Shown one piece after another: positions 63,701 through 64,000 of a stretch of DNA of 64,000 nucleotides. Both the position numbers and the translations under genes were made by a program. The notes beneath the pieces are model-generated. The model saw nothing but the letters and a program-made list of their open reading frames with translations. It was not told the origin of the DNA and made no database searches. Source of the DNA: Liolophura sinensis (taxonomy: Eukaryota > Mollusca > Polyplacophora > Chitonida > Chitonidae); NCBI RefSeq assembly GCF_032854445.1, contig NC_088307.1, positions 5,396,001 to 5,460,000 of the forward strand, read 5' to 3'. Every line of letters begins with the position of its first letter. Position 1 is the stretch's first letter.

Positions 63701-64000
63701 GGTTGAAGATTTGCAGTAATGTTTATAAAAGAATACAGGTAAGATTTCCTATCAACAAACAAGGCACGCCACAACTTACTGTGAATTTCTGTAATGTCTA
63801 AAACCCTGTCCATCTTGCCAGTAGTTAGCATTTTTACTGCAGAACAACTGAAGGACAGGTAAGACTCCTGCTGACGGCAGCGGGAAACTCTCAAACTCAC
63901 CTAAAACAACACACAAAATCATCAAACTTTTCACCTACATGATGGCAGTGAGGTATATGGATGTACTCTTACGTATAGGTGGAGAAAACTGGAGCACCCG
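24681..64000 (-). CDS. ABCA2: ABCA2-type lipid transporter, nearly complete gene (46 coding exons in window, spliced)
   Basis: This is a full ABCA-class transporter, predicted to move or redistribute lipids in endo-lysosomal membranes, as ABCA2 does in vertebrates. The 46 exons with matching phases encode about 2,443 residues plus stop, close to vertebrate ABCA2 (about 2,435); only the extreme N-terminus and first helix are off the right edge. Visible in order: luminal domain 1, membrane block 1, NBD1 (Walker [10 protein letters not shown], signature [10 protein letters not shown], Walker [13 protein letters not shown]-loop STHHMDEAD), acidic linker, luminal domain 2, membrane block 2, NBD2 ([40 protein letters not shown]) and a tail ending [12 protein letters not shown]2-specific matches include [50 protein letters not shown] and the LSFN end. 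These fit ABCA2 better than ABCA1, A4 or A7. All catalytic motifs are intact. Four introns hold arrays that copy exon borders. Confidence 0.96.
25496..25678 (-). CDS. ABCA2: ABCA2 exon: C-terminal acidic tail
   Basis: It lies between ttcctacag and gtaata and codes for [13 protein letters not shown], the end of the regulatory domain after NBD2. An acidic, proline-containing tail follows ([17 protein letters not shown]). Sixty-one codons, phase 0. Confidence 0.93.
26269..26403 (-). CDS. ABCA2: ABCA2 exon: regulatory domain after NBD2
   Basis: It codes for [20 protein letters not shown] and [13 protein letters not shown], matching the ABCA family IEDYSVSQTTLD motif. Phase 0 at both ends; donor gtgagt. 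Confidence 0.95.
26900..27104 (-). CDS. ABCA2: ABCA2 exon: NBD2 after the H-loop
   Basis: It codes for [20 protein letters not shown], then [17 protein letters not shown] and [12 protein letters not shown]. The first serine completes the TSHS H-loop begun in the previous exon. Confidence 0.96.
27170..27300 (-). mobile_element. SINE family A remnant (ABCA2 intron)
   Basis: Degraded tail-side sequence: GGTGTTATACGCTGCTCTCAAGG-type start (given in part), CTTATGCAACGGTAGTGGGAGG and TTTGCTGGCAGGCCTTCCCA. Confidence 0.55.
27788..27891 (-). CDS. ABCA2: ABCA2 exon: NBD2 Walker B second half and D-loop
   Basis: It codes for [18 protein letters not shown] and [11 protein letters not shown], holding the Walker B aspartate-glutamate, D-loop and H-loop histidine. 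Phase 0 in, 2 out. Confidence 0.96.
27938..28368. repeat. 36-bp minisatellite, 12 copies (ABCA2 intron)
   Basis: The unit GGTTTACTACGGTGTACAAA plus TAACTGGCAAATAACA repeats head to tail at 36 bp with very few substitutions (for example GATTTACTACAGTG variants). The minus strand is open throughout, reading a 12-residue repeat [12 protein letters not shown]. There are no exon sequences in the unit. It ends about 45 bp before the acceptor of the next exon. Confidence 0.93.
28774..28908 (-). CDS. ABCA2: ABCA2 exon: NBD2 signature motif
   Basis: It codes for [20 protein letters not shown], then [12 protein letters not shown], which is the ABC signature and the hydrophobic half of Walker B. The intron splits Walker B before DEPTTG. 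Phase 0. Confidence 0.97.
28961..29231 (-). mobile_element. SINE family A, full length, with target-site duplication (ABCA2 intron)
   Basis: The minus strand reads GGGGCCTCCGTGGCTCAGTC (A box), GAGTTCAAGTCC (B box), body, and the tail CGGCGTAAAACACCAATC ending in poly-A. The flanks repeat AGCATGTAGTG (28,950-28,960 and 29,232-29,242), the mark of LINE-assisted insertion. It looks young. Confidence 0.93.
29560..29765 (+). repeat. MITE-like family C copy (ABCA2 intron)
   Basis: It shares AGTTTTGAGGATTGTTTGGA, AGATATGACGATATCCTACTGG and AAAGTAATATTTATGATATTTAC-type blocks with the copies at 54,808 and 56,068 (last two given in part). Confidence 0.55.
29894..30035 (-). CDS. ABCA2: ABCA2 exon: NBD2 Q-loop
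   Basis: It codes for [20 protein letters not shown] and [13 protein letters not shown], the Q-loop glutamine and helical subdomain. Phase 2 in, 0 out. Confidence 0.96.
30485..31073 (-). repeat. 73-bp array copying the end and 5' splice site of the NBD2 Walker A exon
   Basis: Copies start at 30,485, 30,558, 30,631, 30,704, 30,777, 30,850, 30,923 and 30,996, exactly 73 bp apart; a ninth (31,069) is the true exon end. Each unit has about 45-50 bp matching the exon end (coding [14 protein letters not shown]), the donor CAG-GTGAGT or CAG-GTAAGT, and about 23 bp of intron. The farthest copy is the most diverged. Confidence 0.96.
31074..31180 (-). CDS. ABCA2: ABCA2 exon: NBD2 Walker A
   Basis: It codes for [20 protein letters not shown], then [15 protein letters not shown]. 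The Walker A lysine is intact. The acceptor is gtttccag. The donor at 31,073 is the first of nine near-identical donors spaced 73 bp apart. Phase 0 in, 2 out. Confidence 0.96.
31557..31628 (-). CDS. ABCA2: ABCA2 exon: start of NBD2 core
   Basis: Twenty-four codons, [20 protein letters not shown] then PEGE, equivalent to the A-loop region just before Walker A. Phase 0. Confidence 0.94.
31759..31900 (-). mobile_element. SINE family A remnant, 5'-truncated (ABCA2 intron)
   Basis: TTTGGATTGGAGCTTTATGC, ACTCAGGAGTATTTCACTTA and AAACCCACAACCATCTGCAG are diverged versions of the tail half of family A. Confidence 0.65.
32185..32305 (-). CDS. ABCA2: ABCA2 exon: linker before NBD2
   Basis: It codes for [19 protein letters not shown] and [11 protein letters not shown], matching the EDxDVxxERxRV linker of the ABCA family. 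Phase 2 in, 0 out. Confidence 0.94.
32858..33031. mobile_element. MITE-like family C copy with clear inverted ends (ABCA2 intron)
   Basis: The left end AAATAACCTAAAATTTCGG and the right end CAAAATTTTAGGTCATTTC are inverted complements with one or two mismatches. The element is about 174 bp and non-coding. The interior matches the reverse complement of the copies at 54,808 and 56,068 in parts (ATATTACTTTTAGTGCTGAA). Confidence 0.7.
33193..33325 (-). CDS. ABCA2: ABCA2 exon: last membrane helix of block 2
   Basis: It codes for [20 protein letters not shown], then a hydrophobic run and EQRFFIRRR, a typical ABCA TM12. The acceptor ttgttgttgttgacag is embedded in a CAA/TTG-rich simple repeat (33,326-33,660). 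Phase 1 in, 2 out. Confidence 0.95.
33968..34091 (-). CDS. ABCA2: ABCA2 exon: membrane block 2 loop
   Basis: It codes for [20 protein letters not shown] and [10 protein letters not shown], like [20 protein letters not shown] of vertebrate ABCA2. Phase 0 in, 1 out. Confidence 0.95.
34445..34556 (-). mobile_element. SINE family A fragment (ABCA2 intron)
   Basis: AACTTGTGTTTTTACACTAC, AAGAACATTTCACTTATACG and CGACTATCCGCAGGTTGCT belong to the tail half of family A. A second tail scrap (TTGACTTGTGTTTCACACCA) lies at about 34,605. Confidence 0.65.
34786..34933 (-). CDS. ABCA2: ABCA2 exon: membrane helices in block 2
   Basis: It codes for [20 protein letters not shown] and [20 protein letters not shown], matching the LYGWSITPxMYPASF motif. 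Phase 2 in, 0 out; its acceptor tract is a (GTT)n repeat. Confidence 0.96.
36601..36716 (-). CDS. ABCA2: ABCA2 exon: membrane helix in block 2
   Basis: It codes for [20 protein letters not shown] and [14 protein letters not shown]. Phase 0 in, 2 out. Acceptor cgtttccag, donor gtaatg. Confidence 0.95.
37112..37287. repeat. 29-bp minisatellite, 6 copies (ABCA2 intron)
   Basis: The unit GGTGCTTCAAAAGGTTCAAG plus AATCAGAGA repeats from 37,112 to 37,287 with few changes. All three frames are open because 29 is not a multiple of three, hence spurious ORFs. Confidence 0.92.
37755..37929 (-). CDS. ABCA2: ABCA2 exon: TM8 region of block 2
   Basis: It codes for [20 protein letters not shown] and [20 protein letters not shown], near-identical to the ABCA core AMSFVPASFVVFL...KHLQFVSG. 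Phase 2 in, 0 out. Confidence 0.96.
38040..38250 (-). mobile_element. SINE family B relative (ABCA2 intron)
   Basis: Reversed tail TGCTTGGGGTTTTACATTGT, AGTTAACAATTTTTCAGTAA and body pieces similar to the element at 3,530 (GCCAAAGTGCTTC...). It is degraded. Confidence 0.55.
38275..38600. repeat. 23-bp minisatellite (ABCA2 intron)
   Basis: About 14 units of GATTCCAGGTTTGTGATTGT-AAC, with TCTGAGATTAT and GCTTGTGATT variants. It lies about 110 bp from the donor of the exon at 38,720. Confidence 0.9.
38720..38780 (-). CDS. ABCA2: ABCA2 exon: end of luminal domain 2
   Basis: A small 61-nt exon codes for [20 protein letters not shown], equivalent to GITVTNHPMNKT of ABCA2. Phase 1 in, 2 out. Confidence 0.92.
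39233..39475 (-). repeat. About 114-bp tandem copies of an ABCA2 exon end with its 5' splice site
   Basis: Two extra copies follow the exon at 39,476. Each has about 48 bp matching the exon end (minus strand coding [15 protein letters not shown]), the donor and about 66 bp of intron. In the near copy the donor CTACG-GTGAGT is intact and the coding match has only a silent change. In the far copy the donor is altered to GTGGGG. Confidence 0.94.
39476..39693 (-). CDS. ABCA2: ABCA2 exon: luminal domain 2, [10 protein letters not shown] motif
   Basis: It codes for [38 protein letters not shown] and [18 protein letters not shown]. This is the most diagnostic match to ABCA2. Phase 2 in, 1 out. Confidence 0.97.
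40215..40449 (-). mobile_element. SINE family A, diverged (ABCA2 intron)
   Basis: The minus strand reads GGGGCCTCAGTAGCCAGGG at the head and TTGAGTACACCATAAAACAA towards an (AAAT)n tail. It is shortened in the middle. Confidence 0.75.
40496..40697 (-). CDS. ABCA2: ABCA2 exon: cysteine-rich part of luminal domain 2
   Basis: It codes for [33 protein letters not shown] and [13 protein letters not shown]. The C-x-C...C pattern and SDxLxDIT match ABCA2. Phase 1 in, 2 out. Confidence 0.95.
41033..41219 (-). mobile_element. SINE family A, 5'-truncated, with 14-bp target-site duplication (ABCA2 intron)
   Basis: The element (41,047-41,205) has a long A tail (T run on plus) and lacks the tRNA head. 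It is flanked by AATAAGCATATTGA at 41,033-41,046 and 41,206-41,219. A third AATAAGCATATT lies at about 40,969, outside the insertion. Confidence 0.93.
41489..42346 (-). CDS. ABCA2: ABCA2 largest exon: post-NBD1 linker, TM7 and luminal domain 2
   Basis: An 858-nt exon. The first 110 or so residues are a low-conservation acidic linker with an acidic dileucine DDVPLL (42,261-42,278). [20 protein letters not shown] then leads into TM7 ([16 protein letters not shown]). Luminal sequence follows: [20 protein letters not shown] and [17 protein letters not shown]. Phase 1 at both ends; no frameshift. Confidence 0.97.
42669..42977 (-). CDS. ABCA2: ABCA2 exon: regulatory domain after NBD1
   Basis: It codes for [39 protein letters not shown] and [20 protein letters not shown], the ABCA TLEEVFL motif. 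Phase 1 at both ends. Confidence 0.95.
43543..43728 (-). CDS. ABCA2: ABCA2 exon: NBD1 H-loop
   Basis: It codes for [20 protein letters not shown], then [19 protein letters not shown] and [12 protein letters not shown]. Phase 1 at both ends. Confidence 0.97.
43901..44087 (-). mobile_element. SINE family A, 5'-truncated, with target-site duplication (ABCA2 intron)
   Basis: The element (about 43,914-44,074) is flanked by GTTTTCACATTTA at 43,901-43,913 and 44,075-44,087. The tail is (AAAT)n on the minus strand. It is in inverted orientation to the copy at 44,210. Confidence 0.9.
44199..44487 (+). mobile_element. SINE family A, full length, with target-site duplication (ABCA2 intron)
   Basis: The element (44,210-44,476) has tRNA-like A box TGGCTCAGTCCG (44,221-44,232), B box GAGTTCAAGTCC (44,289-44,300) and an (AAAT)n tail. 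TATAAATGTTT is repeated at 44,199-44,209 and 44,477-44,487. An (AT)n tract precedes it. This is the best reference copy in the window. Confidence 0.94.
44692..44888 (-). CDS. ABCA2: ABCA2 exon: NBD1 signature and Walker B
   Basis: It codes for [40 protein letters not shown] and WDLLVKYKE. Both catalytic motifs are intact. Phase 2 in, 1 out. Confidence 0.97.
44975..45195. repeat. 19-bp minisatellite (ABCA2 intron)
   Basis: About 11 units of TAGTAAAGCAGAGTGCCTA, with GGAAAGCAGAGTGCATA variants. There is no exon sequence in the unit. Confidence 0.9.
45373..45453 (-). CDS. ABCA2: ABCA2 exon: NBD1 helical part
   Basis: It codes for [20 protein letters not shown] and IKAEMAR. Phase 2 in, 2 out; donor gtatat is weak but phase-consistent. 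Confidence 0.92.
45708..45839 (-). CDS. ABCA2: ABCA2 exon: NBD1 Q-loop
   Basis: It codes for [18 protein letters not shown] and [19 protein letters not shown], with the Q-loop glutamine. Phase 2 in, 2 out. Confidence 0.96.
46181..46290 (-). CDS. ABCA2: ABCA2 exon: NBD1 Walker A
   Basis: It codes for [20 protein letters not shown], then [10 protein letters not shown]. The intron falls inside the following methionine codon. Phase 0 in, 2 out. Confidence 0.96.
46713..46783 (-). CDS. ABCA2: ABCA2 exon: entry to NBD1
   Basis: It codes for [19 protein letters not shown], equivalent to MEEEPTHLPLVVCVDKLTK. Phase 1 in, 0 out. Confidence 0.93.
47446..47628 (-). CDS. ABCA2: ABCA2 exon: loop between membrane block 1 and NBD1
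   Basis: It codes for [18 protein letters not shown] and [15 protein letters not shown], matching LPRPWYFPLQKSYW and MEEDQACAM of ABCA2. The middle is diverged. Phase 1 at both ends. Confidence 0.95.
48058..48262 (-). CDS. ABCA2: ABCA2 exon: last helix of membrane block 1
   Basis: It codes for [34 protein letters not shown] and a helix ending YIENVHPG. Phase 0 in, 1 out. Confidence 0.96.
48869..49019 (-). CDS. ABCA2: ABCA2 exon: membrane block 1
   Basis: It codes for [20 protein letters not shown] and [20 protein letters not shown], nearly the same as ABCA2 ([20 protein letters not shown]). Phase 2 in, 0 out. Confidence 0.96.
49368..49558 (-). CDS. ABCA2: ABCA2 exon: membrane block 1
   Basis: It codes for [20 protein letters not shown] and two hydrophobic helices, matching [20 protein letters not shown]. 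Phase 0 in, 2 out. Confidence 0.96.
50085..50199 (-). CDS. ABCA2: ABCA2 exon: TM2 and coupling region of block 1
   Basis: It codes for [20 protein letters not shown] and [12 protein letters not shown]. Its acceptor gtttccag and first bases are the seed of the 40-bp array immediately upstream. Phase 2 in, 0 out. Confidence 0.95.
50200..50735 (-). repeat. 40-bp array copying the 3' splice site and start of an ABCA2 exon
   Basis: About 13 units lie upstream (in transcription) of the exon at 50,085. On the minus strand each contains CTATGTTTTCAG-TTTCCTG then TCCATGTTTCTCCACCACTT. CTATGTTTCCAG-TTTCCTCTTCATG is the real acceptor plus the first exon bases. Units alternate TGTAGAAAC and TGGAGAAAC on the plus strand, suggesting an 80-bp higher-order unit. 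The array decays at its far end. Confidence 0.92.
50761..50911 (-). mobile_element. SINE family A, 5'-truncated, with target-site duplication (ABCA2 intron)
   Basis: GGGAAACATTGT is repeated at 50,761-50,772 and 50,900-50,911 around a tail-half copy. It was inserted just beyond the 40-bp array. Confidence 0.88.
51077..51180 (-). CDS. ABCA2: ABCA2 exon: end of luminal domain 1
   Basis: It codes for [20 protein letters not shown] and [13 protein letters not shown], matching the ERAIID...QMFPYPCYTRDD segment. Phase 0 in, 2 out. Confidence 0.95.
51735..52295. repeat. Minisatellite with TGATGACATG core (ABCA2 intron)
   Basis: About 560 bp of ATGGTTTGTGATGACATGCG-like 18-20 bp units, with TGAGGGTATG variants. 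It creates His/Ser-rich open frames in several phases. There is no exon sequence in the unit. Confidence 0.9.
52583..52755 (-). CDS. ABCA2: ABCA2 exon: luminal domain 1
   Basis: It codes for [27 protein letters not shown] and HFGFVWIQ, matching [20 protein letters not shown]. Phase 1 in, 0 out. Confidence 0.96.
53533..53794 (-). CDS. ABCA2: ABCA2 exon: luminal domain 1, DTIDNAAC motif
   Basis: It codes for [40 protein letters not shown] and ADNVSVFAS, matching [14 protein letters not shown]. Phase 0 in, 1 out. Confidence 0.96.
54172..54471 (+). mobile_element. SINE family A, full length, with target-site duplication (ABCA2 intron)
   Basis: CTCATCTTTTCTC occurs at 54,172-54,184 and 54,459-54,471. 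Between them are the tRNA-like head (TGGCTCAGTCAG, GAGTTCAAGTCC), the body and an (AAAT)n tail. It closely resembles the copy at 44,210. Confidence 0.94.
54808..55015 (+). mobile_element. MITE-like family C copy (ABCA2 intron)
   Basis: The left end AAATTACCTAAAATTTCATC and the right end GAATTTTTAAGTCCATT are roughly inverted. The interior shows GATTATGAGAGTTTC, AGGACGATGTCCTGCTGGGA and AGTAATATCTCATGACATTT. Non-coding. Confidence 0.6.
55101..55229 (-). CDS. ABCA2: ABCA2 exon: luminal domain 1
   Basis: It codes for [20 protein letters not shown], then [19 protein letters not shown]. Phase 0 at both ends. The donor was chosen as CGT-gtaagt to keep phase. Confidence 0.92.
55633..55820 (+). mobile_element. 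SINE family A, degraded (ABCA2 intron)
   Basis: GGGGCCTCTCTGGCGCAGTG at the head and AAGTGAAATACTCTTGATTA at the tail. There is an internal deletion of the B-box region. Confidence 0.7.
56068..56293 (+). mobile_element. MITE-like family C copy with clear inverted ends (ABCA2 intron)
   Basis: The left end AAATGACCATAAATTTGC and the right end GAAATTTTAGGTCATTTA are inverted complements with one indel. About 226 bp, non-coding. It ends about 34 bp from the donor of the exon at 56,328. Confidence 0.7.
56328..56449 (-). CDS. ABCA2: ABCA2 exon: luminal domain 1
   Basis: It codes for [20 protein letters not shown] and [20 protein letters not shown], matching [20 protein letters not shown]. Phase 1 in, 0 out. 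Confidence 0.96.
57228..57387 (-). CDS. ABCA2: ABCA2 exon: luminal domain 1
   Basis: It codes for [20 protein letters not shown] and a lysine-rich stretch, equivalent to FVQLWAGLQPILCGNNR. The donor was chosen at A-gtgagt so that the next exon reads in frame. Phase 0 in, 1 out. Confidence 0.93.
57455..57595 (-). mobile_element. SINE family A, 5'-truncated (ABCA2 intron)
   Basis: A tail-half copy with TTTGATTGGTGTTTTACGCC and AACCCATGACCATCCACAGG, and an (AAAT)n tail next to the (AAT)n tract at 57,413-57,434. Confidence 0.8.
58104..58277 (-). CDS. ABCA2: ABCA2 exon: luminal domain 1, variable part
   Basis: It codes for [20 protein letters not shown], a proline- and threonine-rich segment with N-glycosylation sites (NIT, NET), and an acidic stretch. 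Its position matches the variable insert of ABCA2 luminal domain 1. Phase 0. Confidence 0.9.
58410..58600 (-). mobile_element. SINE family A, degraded (ABCA2 intron)
   Basis: The minus strand shows a GGGACTTCCATGG head, a GAGTTCAAGCCC B box and a body ending at CCACCACGTTGCTGGCC. The tail is missing. Confidence 0.7.
58655..58717 (-). CDS. ABCA2: ABCA2 exon: luminal domain 1
   Basis: Twenty-one codons: [20 protein letters not shown] then D. It lies between ggttgtag and gtatgt. Phase 0. Confidence 0.85.
58850..59140. repeat. 31-32-bp minisatellite (ABCA2 intron)
   Basis: About nine units of CACCTGAAGTCTGGTGTTTC plus TCTATTGTATTT. On the minus strand each unit contains TTCAG-GTGAAAT, a fair 5' splice-site match, but it does not copy a neighbouring exon. 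Confidence 0.88.
59490..59591 (-). CDS. ABCA2: ABCA2 exon: luminal domain 1
   Basis: It codes for [20 protein letters not shown] and [14 protein letters not shown]. Phase 0 at both ends; acceptor gtgttacag, donor gtgagt. Confidence 0.92.
59787..60152 (-). mobile_element. SINE family B, full length, with target-site duplication (ABCA2 intron)
   Basis: ACCTTAAGTGT is repeated at 59,787-59,797 and 60,142-60,152. On the minus strand the element starts CCGGCCCCAATAGCACAATT-GGTAGAGCG (tRNA A box), continues GGGTCAATCCTGGATCGAG (B-box region), and ends in (CACT)n. It is the most complete family B copy. Confidence 0.92.
60237..60554 (-). repeat. 21-bp array of perfect 5' splice sites continuing from an ABCA2 exon
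   Basis: On the minus strand the exon end CCTCCTCTCTG and its donor GTAAGTGTAA are repeated. Twelve further donor motifs have their border base at 60,533, 60,512, 60,491 (GTAAAT variant), 60,470, 60,449, 60,428, 60,407, 60,386, 60,367, 60,346, 60,325, 60,278 and 60,257 (thirteen positions counting the variant). Spacing is 21 bp except 19 bp (60,386 to 60,367) and 47 bp. Confidence 0.95.
60555..60656 (-). CDS. ABCA2: ABCA2 exon: luminal domain 1, ends at a donor ladder
   Basis: Thirty-four codons ending [20 protein letters not shown] then L. It matches CTPGSGELGRILTVPESQ of ABCA2. Phase 0 at both ends. The donor GTAAGT at 60,554 is repeated many times downstream, so the true end may vary between transcripts. 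Confidence 0.88.
61147..61455 (-). CDS. ABCA2: ABCA2 exon: luminal domain 1
   Basis: It codes for [18 protein letters not shown] (compare VYHLLFG of ABCA2), then a helical region ending [10 protein letters not shown]. 309 nt, phase 0. Confidence 0.94.
62278..62399 (-). CDS. ABCA2: ABCA2 exon: luminal domain 1, TQNLSLP-like motif
   Basis: It codes for [20 protein letters not shown], then [17 protein letters not shown], matching NPQELWRFLTQNLSLP. Phase 1 in, 0 out. Confidence 0.95.
62433..62658 (-). repeat. 39-bp minisatellite upstream of an ABCA2 acceptor
   Basis: Six units of TGCTGACAGGAAATATAGGT plus CAGCTTCTGCTGAAGTCAA, 39 bp. On the minus strand each reads GCTGACCTATATTTCCTGTC-AG, that is, a branch-point-like CTGAC, a pyrimidine tract and AG. 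The array ends about 33 bp before the real acceptor. Confidence 0.93.
62770..62927 (-). CDS. ABCA2: ABCA2 exon: luminal domain 1
   Basis: It codes for [36 protein letters not shown] and LRDQFESVK. Phase 2 in, 1 out. Confidence 0.93.
63000..63345. repeat. Degenerate 30-32-bp repeat (ABCA2 intron)
   Basis: AATTGTTTGTGAGAAGGTGT-AATTCT-like units recur about ten times with increasing divergence towards 63,345. No exon sequence. Confidence 0.7.
63780..63900 (-). CDS. ABCA2: ABCA2 exon: start of luminal domain 1, PSAGVLP motif
   Basis: It codes for [20 protein letters not shown], then [19 protein letters not shown], matching LTSAGILPVMQSLCPDG of ABCA2 and MPSAGTLPW of ABCA1. Phase 1 in, 2 out. 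Confidence 0.95.
63973..64000 (-). CDS. ABCA2: ABCA2 exon fragment at the window edge
   Basis: Only the last 28 nt are visible, reading RVLQFSPPI before donor gtaaga. This matches the region just after TM1 in ABCA proteins (RLSYPPYEQ in ABCA1). The rest of the exon and the start codon are outside the window. Confidence 0.8.

Noticed and set aside
24681-64000. ABCA1, ABCA4 or ABCA7 as alternative identity
   Set aside because: Luminal domain 2 ([24 protein letters not shown]), EEDQACAM and the LSFN-type end match ABCA2 specifically; the others differ at these places.
24681-64000. Possible pseudogene because of the decoy-rich introns
   Set aside because: All 46 exons are open, phases join, and every catalytic motif is intact, so the gene looks functional.

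Overview
This is an AT-rich, intron-rich animal nuclear sequence. It holds two convergent, multi-exon protein genes whose 3' ends face each other across about 11 kb. I rebuilt both genes exon by exon from canonical GT/AG boundaries. Every exon phase joins without a conflict. The genome is probably a mollusc or another lophotrochozoan. That is an inference from the many tRNA-headed SINEs, the abundant ACATGT words and the invertebrate-like gene structures; I could not test it by a search.

Positions 1-13,677 (+): the 3' part of a crumbs (crb) gene. Eleven coding exons encode about 1,486 residues: the end of one EGF repeat and a complete EGF, three laminin-G domains separated by EGF repeats, 17 further EGF repeats (14 complete and one partial in a single 1.9-kb exon), a membrane helix and a 38-residue tail ending in ERLI. 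The 5' part of the gene lies left of the window. Positions 13,678-24,680: presumed crb 3'UTR, then intergenic DNA with minisatellites, SINE pieces and a MITE-like element; I see no other gene.

Positions 24,681-64,000 (-): almost all of an ABCA2-type lipid transporter. Forty-six coding exons encode about 2,443 residues. Only the extreme N-terminus with the first membrane helix is beyond the right edge. The order is luminal domain 1, membrane helices, nucleotide-binding domain (NBD) 1, acidic linker, luminal domain 2, membrane helices, NBD 2 and an acidic C-tail ending in an LSFN-type motif as in vertebrate ABCA2.

The most unusual structure is in the ABCA2 introns. Four tandem arrays (21, 40, 73 and about 114 bp periods) start inside a coding exon, cross its splice site and repeat that boundary into the intron, so each real splice site sits at the end of a ladder of near-identical decoys. 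At 60.2-60.6 kb the ladder consists of 5' splice sites spaced exactly 7 codons apart in an open frame. Two retroposon families, several copies with clear target-site duplications, and a MITE-like family with AAATGACCTAAAATTT-type inverted ends fill much of the remaining intron sequence.
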